Of a stretch of 49,476 nucleotides of DNA, positions 16,174-25,249 are shown piece by piece. Numbering within the stretch: the stretch's first letter is position 1; every line of letters starts with the position of its first letter. Location of the stretch: the NCBI GenBank assembly GCA_031277315.1, contig JAITMP010000029.1, positions 1 through 49,476 on the forward strand. Direction: 5' to 3'. The notes under the pieces were generated by a model. That model had not been told where the DNA came from. It saw only the letters and a list, made by a program, of their open reading frames with translations, and ran no database searches. Made by a program: the position numbers and the translations under genes. This stretch comes from Zoogloeaceae bacterium. Lineage in GTDB: Bacteria; Pseudomonadota; Gammaproteobacteria; Burkholderiales; Rhodocyclaceae.

Positions 16174-16226
16174 CCAGCGCAAAGCCAGCGCAAAGCCAAC
16201 GCAAAGCCAACAAAAGCCGGCAAAAG
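16174..16226. repeat. 11-bp tandem repeat downstream of the coiled-coil gene
   Basis: CCAGCGCAAAG occurs twice exactly, then once as CCAACGCAAAG, followed by two shorter 10-base relatives. A related CCAGCGCGGTAAG at 16152-16164 includes the stop codon of the preceding gene, so the array appears to have grown from the gene end. Confidence 0.85.
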
Positions 16227-16251
16227 CGCGGCGCTTGGTTTGGACATCTAA

Positions 16252-17535
16252 ATGGACGCAAATCTTTCGGCGCTTGATCGGCATCCGGCAACGGGAACGT
16301 TGTTTTCCGCGCCGAAGGATGTCGCAAAACTCGGTCAGGTGTTTACGCCGCAGGCTGTGGTCGCGTTTATGCGCGGCGGCTGCCGGAACCGGGGGCGGGT
16401 TCTGGAACCGTCCTGCGGCGACGGCGCGTTTCTCCGGCATTTTCCGGGCGCGATGGGCATCGAAATGGATCGCCGGCATGCGCCGCCGGACGCGCTCAAC
16501 ATTGATTTTTTTTCCTACGACGAAGCCGAGAAATTCGACACCATCATCGGCAATCCGCCCTATGTCCGCTTTCAGGACATTCCGGCGTCGACCAAGGCGC
16601 TGCTGAAACGGGAGGGCTTCGACGGGCGCTCCAACCTGTATCTTTTTTTCATCGAAAAAGCGGTTCGTCATCTCAAGCCGGGCGGTGAACTGATCTTCAT
16701 CACGCCGCGTGATTTTCTCAAGGCGACCAGCGCCGTCAAGCTGAATGACTGGCTGCATGCGCACGGAACGATCACCCATGCCGTTGAATTGGGCGATGCG
16801 AAAATATTTCAGGACGCGATTCCCAACTGCCTGATCTGGCGTTACGAACTGGGCAATTTTTCGCGTAAAACGCACTGCGCGGCGGTGGCGATGAAGGGGC
16901 TGCTGGAAGAGCCGTTGGCGCAATTGCCGCCGCACTGGAACCTGAAATGGGAAGAAAGAAATTTTCTCATCCGCGCCGGTCATCTGCTATTTTCAAGGAA
17001 CGATTACCCCTTGCGCTTGTCGGACGTGGCGACGGTCAAGGTCGGCGCCGTGTCCGGGGCGGATGCTATTTATGCGGATTCGGTTAATGGCACGATGGAG
17101 TTCGTTTGTTCGACGACGGCCAAATCCGGGCAAACCCGCCGCATGATCTGGTGTCCCGCCGCGCCGCACGAGGCGCTGCTGCCGCACAAGGCGCGTTTGA
17201 TTTCGCGCCGGATCCGGCGCTTCGATGAAAGCAACTGGTGGCAGTGGGGCAGGGGCTGTTTCCTGTCGGACAAGCCGAGGGTTTATGTCAATAGCAAGAC
17301 GCGCAATGAAAAACCTTTTTTCATTCACGGCTGTCTCCATTACGATGGCGCCGTGCTGGCGGTTTTTCCGGCCTCTCCGCATGTCGACATTGTTGCGTTC
17401 CGCGATGCGCTGAATGCGCTAGACTGGAAAGAGTTGGGCTTCGTCTGCGATGGCAGATTTCTTTTTTCGCAGCGCAGTCTGGAGAACGCGCCGGTGCCGG
17501 CGGATTTCAGCCGCTTCACATCCGGCCGCGCGTGA
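16252..17535 (+). CDS. orphan N6-adenine DNA methyltransferase (Eco57I/TaqI-like class)
   Basis: A 427-residue protein. The N-terminus contains LGQVFTPQAVVAFM, the usual T-G-Q-x-F-T-P element of amino-methyltransferases. It continues into motif I (VLEPSCGDGAF, SAM binding) and the catalytic motif IV NPPYVRF (about residue 103). GGELIFITPRDFL follows. The C-terminal half is a likely target-recognition domain. It would methylate adenine at N6. No restriction endonuclease or specificity subunit is adjacent, so it is either an orphan regulatory methylase or the remnant of a restriction system. GC content is lower than that of the surrounding genes. It lies between the coiled-coil gene and gshA. 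Confidence 0.85.
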   Translation: MDANLSALDRHPATGTLFSAPKDVAKLGQVFTPQAVVAFMRGGCRNRGRVLEPSCGDGAFLRHFPGAMGIEMDRRHAPPDALNIDFFSYDEAEKFDTIIGNPPYVRFQDIPASTKALLKREGFDGRSNLYLFFIEKAVRHLKPGGELIFITPRDFLKATSAVKLNDWLHAHGTITHAVELGDAKIFQDAIPNCLIWRYELGNFSRKTHCAAVAMKGLLEEPLAQLPPHWNLKWEERNFLIRAGHLLFSRNDYPLRLSDVATVKVGAVSGADAIYADSVNGTMEFVCSTTAKSGQTRRMIWCPAAPHEALLPHKARLISRRIRRFDESNWWQWGRGCFLSDKPRVYVNSKTRNEKPFFIHGCLHYDGAVLAVFPASPHVDIVAFRDALNALDWKELGFVCDGRFLFSQRSLENAPVPADFSRFTSGRA

Positions 17536-17563
17536 ATTTCTTTTTTGATATTTTTTAACTGCC

Positions 17564-18853
17564 GTGGTTCCACATCTCAAAACCGCTTTGACCGGCCCGC
17601 TGCTCGATCTGGAGCGGACTTTTCTCGACCGCGCCACGGCCATCGAGCAATGGTTCCGCGCGCAATGGCAGGAGCATACGCCGCCGTTTTACTGCTCGGT
17701 TGATCTGCGCAATGCCGGCTTCAAGCTGGCGCCGGTCGATACCAACCTCTTTCCGGGCGGCTTCAACAACCTGAATCCGGTTTTCCTGCCGCTGTGCGTG
17801 CAGGCGGCGATGTCGGCCATCGAAAAAATCTGCCCCGAGGCGAAGAACCTGCTGCTGATTCCCGAGAGTCACACGCGCAATCAGTTCTACCTGAGCAACG
17901 TGGCGCGGCTGGCGACGATTCTCGAACGCACCGGCCTTGAGGTGCGCATCGGCACGCTGATCCCCGACATCCAGACGCCGACGCCGCTCGATCTGCCCGA
18001 CGGCGCGCGGCTGCTGCTCGAACCGCTGCGGCGCGTGAATGGCCGGCTCGGCCTTGAAGGCTTCGATCCCTGCGCCGTTCTGCTCAACAACGATTTGTCC
18101 GCCGGCGTGCCGGAAATCCTGCGCGACCTGCACGAGCAAACCCTGATTCCGCCGCTGCACGCCGGCTGGCATGTCCGCCGCAAGTCGCGCCACTTCGCCG
18201 CCTACGACCGCGTGGTGGGCGAGTTCGCCCAGGCGATGGGCATCGACCCCTGGCTCATCAATCCGGATTTCGCCGTCTGCGGTGAAGTGGATTTTCATGG
18301 GCGGCAGGGTGAGGAATGCCTCGCCACCAACGTCGACGCGGTGCTGACGCGGATCCGCGCCAAGTACGCCCAGTACGGCATCAACGAGCCGCCTTTCGTC
18401 ATCGTCAAGGCCGACGCCGGCACGTATGGCATGGGCATCATGACGGTGCGCGACGCCGCCGAAGTGAAAACGCTCAACCGCAAGCAGCGCAACAAGATGG
18501 CGGTGGTGAAAGAGGGCCTGCAAGTGAGCGAAGTCATCATTCAGGAAGGCGTGCTCACCTTTGAGACGATCGAGGGCAACGCCGCCGAGCCGGTGGTGTA
18601 CATGATCGACCGCTACGTCGTCGGCGGTTTCTACCGCGTGAACACCGAGCGCGGCCGCGACGAGAATCTCAATGCACCGGGCATGCGCTTCGAGCCGCTG
18701 GCCTTCGACTGCGGCTGCACCATGCCGGACTACAACTGCGCGCCGGACGACGCGCCCAACCGCTTCTTCGCCTATGGCGTGGTGGCGCGGCTGGCGCTGC
18801 TGGCGGCCGCCGTCGAACTGGAACTCTCCGCGCCGCCGTCCGATATCGAATGA
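17564..18853 (+). CDS. gshA: glutamate-cysteine ligase, betaproteobacterial/acidithiobacilli type
   Basis: Catalyses the ATP-dependent joining of glutamate and cysteine, the first step of glutathione synthesis. The 429-residue sequence matches the gshA family typical of betaproteobacteria and Acidithiobacillus rather than the E. coli family: CSVDLRNAGFKLAPVDTNLFPGGFNNL near the N-terminus, then IPESHTRNQFY, VKADAGTYGMGIM and PDYNCAPDDAPNRFFAYG. I chose the GTG at 17564 because conservation begins within the first few codons. The stop overlaps the gshB start in an ATGA junction (18850-18853), giving a tightly coupled biosynthetic pair. Confidence 0.95.
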   Translation: MVPHLKTALTGPLLDLERTFLDRATAIEQWFRAQWQEHTPPFYCSVDLRNAGFKLAPVDTNLFPGGFNNLNPVFLPLCVQAAMSAIEKICPEAKNLLLIPESHTRNQFYLSNVARLATILERTGLEVRIGTLIPDIQTPTPLDLPDGARLLLEPLRRVNGRLGLEGFDPCAVLLNNDLSAGVPEILRDLHEQTLIPPLHAGWHVRRKSRHFAAYDRVVGEFAQAMGIDPWLINPDFAVCGEVDFHGRQGEECLATNVDAVLTRIRAKYAQYGINEPPFVIVKADAGTYGMGIMTVRDAAEVKTLNRKQRNKMAVVKEGLQVSEVIIQEGVLTFETIEGNAAEPVVYMIDRYVVGGFYRVNTERGRDENLNAPGMRFEPLAFDCGCTMPDYNCAPDDAPNRFFAYGVVARLALLAAAVELELSAPPSDIE

Positions 18854-19794
18854 AATTCGCCTTCATCCTCGATCCGCTTGAAGGGCTGAAAGCCGACAAG
18901 GATTCCAGCATCGCCATGATGCGCGCGGCGCAAGCGCGCGGCCATGCCGTCGCGGCGATCATGCGCCCGGCGCTGGTCTGGCGCGACGGCGCCGCGCATG
19001 CCGCCGCCGCGCCCCTGACCGTGCGCGAGGACGATCACGACTGGTTCGAGGCGCACGCGCCGCGCCAGACGCCGCTCGCCGCTTTCGATGCCGTGCTGAT
19101 GCGGCAGGATCCGCCCTTCGATATGGAATATGTTGCCGCCACCTGGCTGCTCGAACAGGCCGAGGCCAGCGGCGCGCGCGTTTTCAATGCGCCGTGCGCC
19201 GTGCGCGATCATTCGGAGAAGCTGGCGATTCTGGCGTTTCCGCAACTGATTCCCGAGACCGTGGTGGCGCGCGAGGCGGCGGCGCTGAACGCTTTCATCG
19301 ACGCGACCGGCGACGCGATCCTGAAGCCGCTCGACGGCATGGGCGGCAGCGGCGTGTTCCGCGTCCGCCGCGATGATCCCAATCGCAACGTCATCATCGA
19401 AACCCTGACCGGGCAGGGCGCGCGCACCATCATGGCGCAGCGTTTCCTGCCGCAAATCGCCGAGGGCGACAAGCGCATCCTGCTGATCGGCGGCGCCGCC
19501 GTGCCTTTTTCCCTGGCGCGCATCCCGAAGCCGGGCGAGACGCGCGGCAATCTCGCCACCGGCGGCACCGGCGTGGCGCAGCCCTTGTCCCGGCGCGAGC
19601 GCGAGATCGCGGAACACCTCGCGCCGCTGCTGCACCGGCGCGGCATTCTGCTGGCCGGCATCGACGTGATCGGCGACTGCCTGACCGAGATCAACGTCAC
19701 CAGCCCGACCTGCTTTGTCGAAATTACCCGGCAGACCGGCTTCGACGTGGCGGGCATGTTTGTCGACGCGCTGGAAAAAGCGTGCCGGACTTGA
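18850..19794 (+). CDS. gshB: glutathione synthase
   Basis: Adds glycine to gamma-glutamylcysteine. The 314-residue protein begins MKFAFILDPLEGLKADKDSS, the conserved GshB start. It carries MRQDPPFDMEYV, the ATP-grasp loop PLDGMGGSGVFR, and the C-terminal GIDVIGDCLTEINVTSPT that binds metal and ATP. Length is close to the E. coli enzyme (316). It overlaps gshA by 4 bases, and its 3' end overlaps the apbE GTG start by 13 bases, so gshA-gshB-apbE is one transcription unit. Confidence 0.97.
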   Translation: MKFAFILDPLEGLKADKDSSIAMMRAAQARGHAVAAIMRPALVWRDGAAHAAAAPLTVREDDHDWFEAHAPRQTPLAAFDAVLMRQDPPFDMEYVAATWLLEQAEASGARVFNAPCAVRDHSEKLAILAFPQLIPETVVAREAAALNAFIDATGDAILKPLDGMGGSGVFRVRRDDPNRNVIIETLTGQGARTIMAQRFLPQIAEGDKRILLIGGAAVPFSLARIPKPGETRGNLATGGTGVAQPLSRREREIAEHLAPLLHRRGILLAGIDVIGDCLTEINVTSPTCFVEITRQTGFDVAGMFVDALEKACRT

Positions 19795-20858
19795 GCCGCG
19801 GCGCGGCCCGGAAAATACCGCGCTGGCCCTGGTGGTGGCTGTTCCTGACGGCGGCGCTGTTTTCGGCCTGCGATCGCGGGCCGCCGCTGATTCAGCGCGA
19901 AGCCTATGTGTTTGGCACCCGCGTCGAAGTGTCGGTGTGGGGCGAATCGGCGCAACAAGCGGGGCAGGCCTTATCCGCCGTGCTGGCCGAGTTCGATCGC
20001 CTGCACCGCATGCTGCACGCCTGGCAGCCTTCCGAACTGATGGCCCTGAACGACGCCATCGCCCGCGGCGAGCGCGATATCGCCGTCTCGCCGGAACTGG
20101 CGTTCATGCTGCGCGATGCCGCCGGCATCGCAGCGCGCTCGGATCAGTTATTCGATCCGGCGCTCGGCGGGCTGATCGCGCTGTGGGGTTTTCATGCCGA
20201 TGAATTCGCACCGCGACTGCCCGACGCGGCGGCGCTGGCGGCCTTGATGCGGACGCCGCCGCGCATGTCGGATCTGACCATCACGGACAACCGCGTGACG
20301 AGCGCCAACCGCGCCGCGCAGCTTGATCTGGGCGGCTACGCCAAGGGCTACGCGCTCGACCGCGCTGCCGCCATCCTGAAGGGCATGGGCGTCCACAACG
20401 CCCTCATCAATATCGGCGGCAACGTCATGGCGCTCGGCGACAAGGGCGGCCAGCCCTGGCGCGTCGGCATTCAGCATCCGCGCGCCGCCGCGCCGCTGGC
20501 CACGCTGGCGCTGCGCGACGGCGAGGCGATCGGCACCTCGGGCGATTACCAGCGTTATTTTGAACTCGACGGACGGCGTTACTGCCACCTGCTCGATCCG
20601 CGCAGCGGGCGGCCGGCCGAAGGCGCGCAGGCCGTCACCGTGCTGATCCCGCCCCGCTCCGGCGCCGGCGCCTTGTCGGATGCCGCCAGCAAGCCGCTGT
20701 TCATCGCCGGCGCGGGGCAGTGGCGCGACATGGCGCGGCGTCTCGGCGTCGATTACGCCCTGCGCATCGACAGCGACGGCGTGATGCACATCACCGCCGC
20801 CTTGCGCGAGCGGCTGACCCTGCTGGCGGCCGATCTGCGGATCGAGGTCGAGCCGTGA
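19782..20858 (+). CDS. apbE: FAD:protein FMN transferase, lipoprotein
   Basis: Periplasmic flavinyltransferase that attaches FMN to threonine residues in partners such as the Na+-pumping NADH dehydrogenase or Rnf complex subunits. The 358-residue precursor has a membrane signal (WPWWWLFLTAALFSAC) with a lipobox-like F-S-A-C. Conserved blocks are DLGGYAKGYALDRA, INIGGNVMALG, GTSGDYQRYFE and LLDPRSGRPAEG, then GALSDAASKPLFIAG. The canonical DPRSGRP motif is intact, unlike the other ApbE at the left edge of the window. The GTG start at 19782 lies within the end of gshB. No partner flavoprotein is seen in the window. Confidence 0.94.
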   Translation: MPDLSRGAARKIPRWPWWWLFLTAALFSACDRGPPLIQREAYVFGTRVEVSVWGESAQQAGQALSAVLAEFDRLHRMLHAWQPSELMALNDAIARGERDIAVSPELAFMLRDAAGIAARSDQLFDPALGGLIALWGFHADEFAPRLPDAAALAALMRTPPRMSDLTITDNRVTSANRAAQLDLGGYAKGYALDRAAAILKGMGVHNALINIGGNVMALGDKGGQPWRVGIQHPRAAAPLATLALRDGEAIGTSGDYQRYFELDGRRYCHLLDPRSGRPAEGAQAVTVLIPPRSGAGALSDAASKPLFIAGAGQWRDMARRLGVDYALRIDSDGVMHITAALRERLTLLAADLRIEVEP

Positions 20859-20886
20859 ACAGGCGCTTATACCGCCGGCCTTCGGT

Positions 20887-20892
20887 TACAAT
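20887..20892 (+). promoter_or_regulatory. possible -10 box of the PTS operon
   Basis: TACAAT in CGGTTACAATCGCC lies 24 bases before the ATG of the EIIA gene, in the only gap between apbE and that gene. There is no good -35, so the call is tentative. Confidence 0.3.
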
Positions 20893-20916
20893 CGCCGCGT
20901 TGCTTTCGTCACGATC

Positions 20917-21321
20917 ATGATCGGCCTGTTTCTGATTACTCACGGCAGTCTGGGCGAGTCCCTCGTCCAGTGCGCCTGTCACGTCCTCGGCGGGCAGCCG
21001 CCGCACATCGCGCAGCTTGGCGTTGCCGGTCAGGACGATCCCCTTGCCGTCCTGCCGCGCGCCCGCGACATGCTGCGCTCCGTCGATACGGGCGGCGGCG
21101 CGCTGCTGCTCACCGACATCTTCGGCGCCACGCCGGGCAATATCGCGCTGAAACTGCTCCAGCCGGGCCGCATCGAGGGCGTCGCCGGGGTGAGCCTGCC
21201 GATGCTGCTGCGCGCCCTGACTTACCGGGACAAGGACATGCAAACGCTGGTTGCGAAAACCCTCGCCGGCGGGCGTGACGGCGTCATATTGATGAAAGGC
21301 GCGACGGATGCCGCGGGCTGA
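20917..21321 (+). CDS. PTS EIIA component, mannose/fructose family
   Basis: A 134-residue EIIA-man domain. The phosphorylatable histidine is His9 in LFLITHGSLGE, and LLLTDIFGATPGN is the second conserved block. EIIA accepts a phosphoryl group from HPr. In betaproteobacteria this lone domain forms, with HPr and EI, a sugar-independent regulatory PTS, since no EIIB or EIIC permease is encoded alongside. The same organisation is seen here. The gene overlaps ptsH by 14 bases. A weak TACAAT promoter element precedes it. Confidence 0.94.
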   Translation: MIGLFLITHGSLGESLVQCACHVLGGQPPHIAQLGVAGQDDPLAVLPRARDMLRSVDTGGGALLLTDIFGATPGNIALKLLQPGRIEGVAGVSLPMLLRALTYRDKDMQTLVAKTLAGGRDGVILMKGATDAAG

Positions 21322-21577
21322 AACCGAAATCATCAACAAGCTCGGCCTGCACGCGCGCGCCTCGGCCAAGCTGACCCAGTTGGCGACGGCGTTCTCCAGC
21401 GAAATCTGGCTCGAACGCAACGGCCGCCGCGTCAATGCCAAAAGCATCATGGGCGTCATGATGCTGGCCGCCGGCAAGAGCGCCAAAATCATTGTCGATA
21501 CCGAAGGCCCCGACGCCGACGCCGCCTTGCAGGCCATCCTCAAACTGATCGCCGACCGCTTCGGGGAAAACGAATGA
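21308..21577 (+). CDS. ptsH: phosphocarrier protein HPr
   Basis: An 89-residue HPr. The phosphorylation site is His15 in NKLGLHARAS. Ser46 in NAKSIMGVMML is the residue targeted by HPr kinase in organisms that have one; no hprK gene is in this window. HPr passes phosphate from EI to the EIIA encoded just upstream. The ATG at 21308 lies inside the end of the EIIA gene. Confidence 0.96.
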   Translation: MPRAETEIINKLGLHARASAKLTQLATAFSSEIWLERNGRRVNAKSIMGVMMLAAGKSAKIIVDTEGPDADAALQAILKLIADRFGENE

Positions 21578-21626
21578 GGCCGCTGCGTTCAATGCCGCGC
21601 GCGCGCCGGCGGCAACGGGTTGAACG

Positions 21627-23363
21627 ATGACGTTCGCCCTGCACGGTCTTGCCGTCTCTCACGGCATCGCCATCGGCCGCGCCCATCTCATTTCCCACGC
21701 CACGCTCGAAGTCGAGCATTACCTCCTGCCCGAACGTCATGTGGGCGAGGAACTCGCCCGCTTCGATCAGGCCGTCGCCGGCGTGCGGACGGAACTCGAC
21801 GCCCTGATGGCGCACGCCGATCCGGGCGCGCCCGCCGAACTGACCGCGTTCATCGACCTGTACCGCATGCTGCTGACCGATCCCCTGCTGACCGAGGCGA
21901 CGCGGGCGCTGATCCGTCAGCAACGCTGCAACGCCGAATGGGCGCTGGTGCAGCAGATGGAGCAGATCGTCGCGCAGTTCGAGCAGATCGAGGACGAGTA
22001 CCTGCGCGAGCGCAAGGCCGACGTGGTGCAGGTGGTCGAGCGCGTGCTGAAAATGCTGATGGGCCGCCCCGGTCACCCGCCGGCGCATGCGCAGGGAGAG
22101 CACCTGATCGTCGTCGCTCACGATCTGTCGCCGGCCGACGCCATCCAGTTCAAACAGTGGAAAATCGGCGGCTTCGTCACCGATCTCGGCGGCGCCACCT
22201 CGCACACCGCCATCGTCGCGCGCAGCCTCGCCATTCCGGCGGTGGTCGGCCTACACCATGCCCGTCATTTGATTTACGAAGACGACATGCTGATCGTCGA
22301 CGGCGCGCGCGGCGTGCTGATCGTCGACCCCGATGCCGATGTGCTGGAAGAATACCGCCGCCGCAAGCGCGCGCTGGAAGCGGCCCGCGCCAAGCTGAAG
22401 CGCCTGAAAAAAGCGCCCGCCGTCACCCTCGATGGCGTGGATATCGCGCTCGCCGCGAATATCGAGCTGCCCGGCGACGTCGCGCAAGTCCAGGCTGTCA
22501 ATGCCAGCGGGATCGGCCTGTTCCGCACTGAATTCCTGTTTCTCAACCGCGACGGCATGCCCGGCGAGGAGGAGCAGTACGCCGCCTATCGCGGTGTGGT
22601 CGAGGCGATGGCGGGTAATATCGTCGTCATTCGCACGCTGGACATCGGCGCCGACAAAAGCCCGCGCGGCGTCGACATCGCGCGCACCGGCCCCAATCCG
22701 GCGCTCGGCCAGCGCGCCATCCGCTACTGTCTGGCCGAGCCGCGGCTGTTCCTGACACAGTTGCGCGCCATCCTGCGCGCCTCGGCCCACGGCCCGGTGC
22801 GGCTGCTGGTGCCGATGCTGGCGCACGCCCACGAGATCGCCCAGACGCTGGCCATGATCGAGCAGGCCAAGGCGCAGTTGCGCGAGCGCGGCCAGCCTTT
22901 TAACGCGGCGCTGGAAATCGGCGGCATGATCGAAATTCCCGCCGCCGCGCTGGCCCTCGGCGTGTTTCTGGAAAAGCTGGATTTCCTCTCCATCGGCACC
23001 AACGACCTGATCCAGTACACCCTCGCCATCGACCGCGCCGACGAAACGGTGGCGCATCTCTACGATCCCCTGCATCCGGCCGTGCTGCGCCTGATCGCCC
23101 ACACCATTCAGGCCGGCGCGCGCGCCGGCGTGCCGGTGGCGGTGTGCGGCGAGATGGCGGGCGACCCGCAGTTCACGCGCCTGCTGCTCGGCATGGGCTT
23201 GCGCATCTTTTCCATGCACCCGGCGCAGATTCCCGAAGTGAAACGGGAAGTGCTGCGCAGCAACCGCGCCGGATTGCGCCGCAAGGTTGCCCGTCTGCTT
23301 GCCCTGGATGATCCGGTCGCGCTGCGCCGGCGGCTGGCGCGGCTGAACGCGGCGGCGGATTGA
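21627..23363 (+). CDS. ptsI: phosphoenolpyruvate-protein phosphotransferase (enzyme I)
   Basis: Enzyme I transfers phosphate from PEP to HPr. The 578-residue protein starts LHGLAVSHGIAIGRAH, then a helical HPr-binding region. The phosphohistidine domain GGATSHTAIVARSLAIP has active-site His193. The C-terminal PEP-binding TIM barrel contains FRTEFLFLNRD, GIMIEIPAAAL-like GMIEIPAAALAL, FLSIGTNDLIQYT and VCGEMAGDP with the catalytic cysteine. It has no N-terminal GAF domain, so it is EI rather than EI-Ntr in the strict sense. It follows ptsH by 49 bases. The run EIIA-HPr-EI is the standard betaproteobacterial regulatory PTS. Confidence 0.95.
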   Translation: MTFALHGLAVSHGIAIGRAHLISHATLEVEHYLLPERHVGEELARFDQAVAGVRTELDALMAHADPGAPAELTAFIDLYRMLLTDPLLTEATRALIRQQRCNAEWALVQQMEQIVAQFEQIEDEYLRERKADVVQVVERVLKMLMGRPGHPPAHAQGEHLIVVAHDLSPADAIQFKQWKIGGFVTDLGGATSHTAIVARSLAIPAVVGLHHARHLIYEDDMLIVDGARGVLIVDPDADVLEEYRRRKRALEAARAKLKRLKKAPAVTLDGVDIALAANIELPGDVAQVQAVNASGIGLFRTEFLFLNRDGMPGEEEQYAAYRGVVEAMAGNIVVIRTLDIGADKSPRGVDIARTGPNPALGQRAIRYCLAEPRLFLTQLRAILRASAHGPVRLLVPMLAHAHEIAQTLAMIEQAKAQLRERGQPFNAALEIGGMIEIPAAALALGVFLEKLDFLSIGTNDLIQYTLAIDRADETVAHLYDPLHPAVLRLIAHTIQAGARAGVPVAVCGEMAGDPQFTRLLLGMGLRIFSMHPAQIPEVKREVLRSNRAGLRRKVARLLALDDPVALRRRLARLNAAAD

Positions 23364-23383
23364 TGGCTTGGCAAGCCCCGAAA

Positions 23384-23412
23384 TTGACAAGCTCCGCCGG
23401 CCAAGGTAACTT
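23384..23412 (+). promoter_or_regulatory. promoter of metX, feeding the SAM-II leader
   Basis: A perfect -35 TTGACA (23384-23389) is followed after exactly 17 bases by a weak -10 TAACTT (23407-23412). Transcription would start around 23419, just at the 5' edge of the riboswitch aptamer, so the switch would occupy the very start of the mRNA. Confidence 0.6.
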
Positions 23413-23418
23413 TCTTCC

Positions 23419-23479
23419 GCAGCGCCGATTTGACCGTCAGCTTGCGGGCGCTTTAAAAATACGGCTAAAACGAGGACGA
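23419..23479 (+). promoter_or_regulatory. SAM-II (metA motif) riboswitch aptamer
   Basis: Arm AGCGCC (23421-23426) pairs perfectly with GGCGCT (23447-23452) to form P1. The loop reads CGATTTGACCGTCAGC and ends in TTGCG. The 3' tail contains the hallmark GCTAAAA (23464-23470). Loop CCGT (23434-23437) can pair with ACGG (23461-23464) as part of the pseudoknot. The order and sequence closely parallel the crystallised Sargasso Sea metX SAM-II element as I recall it: GATTT..ACCGT, TTGC before P1', an A-rich linker, GCTAAAA. SAM binding should lower expression of the downstream methionine gene. The gene context (metX) supports the call. Confidence 0.85.
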
Positions 23480-23484
23480 TCCAG

Positions 23485-23520
23485 CCCGGTCTTAGCCACA
23501 TCAAGCTGACCGGGTTTTTT
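23485..23520 (+). terminator. intrinsic terminator downstream of the SAM-II aptamer
   Basis: CCCGGTC (23485-23491) pairs with GACCGGG (23508-23514), extended inside by AGC/GCT, and is followed by six T residues. It lies a few bases after the aptamer and 5 bases before the metX ATG. It is the likely expression platform: transcription stops when SAM is bound. No Shine-Dalgarno is visible between it and the ATG. Confidence 0.75.
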
Positions 23521-23525
23521 ATTGC

Positions 23526-24652
<1,127 letters not shown>

Positions 24653-24656
<4 letters not shown>

Positions 24657-25249
24657 CGAACGTCCTCGGCCGTTTCGATTTTGAAGCCATCGCCAAATGG
24701 ATCAAGCCGGGCGAGAAAGTGCTCGATCTGGGCTGCGGCGACGGCAGCCTGCTGCGCTATCTGCGCGACGAGAAAGGCGTGCTCGGCTACGGCGTCGAGA
24801 ACGATCCGGCGAATGTGCTCGCCTGCGTCCGCAACGGCGTCAACGTGATCCAGATCGACCTCGAAGCCGGCCTCTCCGGTTTCGAGGACGGCTTCTGCGA
24901 TCACGTCGTCATGTCGCTCTCCCTGCAAACGGTGCGTCATACCGAACGGCTGCTGGCCGAGATGCTGCGCGTCGGCCGCGAGGCGGTGGTGAGCTTTCCC
25001 AACTTCGGCCATCACAGCTACCACGCGGCCATCGCGCGCGGGCGCATGCCGGTTTCCGAGAGCCTGCCCTATCAGTGGTACAACTCGCCCAACGTGCGCT
25101 TTTTCACGATGGCCGATTTCGAGGCCCTGTGCGCCGAGCGCGGCATCGTGCTGCGCGAGCGGCTCGGTTTCGACGGCGAAGCCGCCGTCACCGAAGACCT
25201 CAACCGCAACGCCAGCATCGCTGTGTATCGTCTGGGGAAAGCGGGTTGA
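24653..25249 (+). CDS. metW: methionine biosynthesis protein MetW
   Basis: A 198-residue methyltransferase-fold protein with the SAM-binding motif [12 protein letters not shown] (about residues 24-35). The MetW signatures are [33 protein letters not shown] and [10 protein letters not shown]. It is required with MetX for homoserine acylation in several proteobacteria; its catalytic role is not settled. The start overlaps the metX stop in an ATGA junction, so both fall under the same SAM-II control. Its stop overlaps the TTG start of the MFS gene. Confidence 0.95.

Noticed and set aside
23364-23380. GGCTTGGCAAGCC palindrome as a ptsI terminator
   Set aside because: The loop would be only one to three bases and there is no T-tract; it is more likely incidental.
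24697-25245. Upstream extension of the MFS frame through metW
   Set aside because: It is out-of-frame sequence of metW with no hydrophobic helices; the TTG at 25246 with a ribosome-binding site explains the true start.
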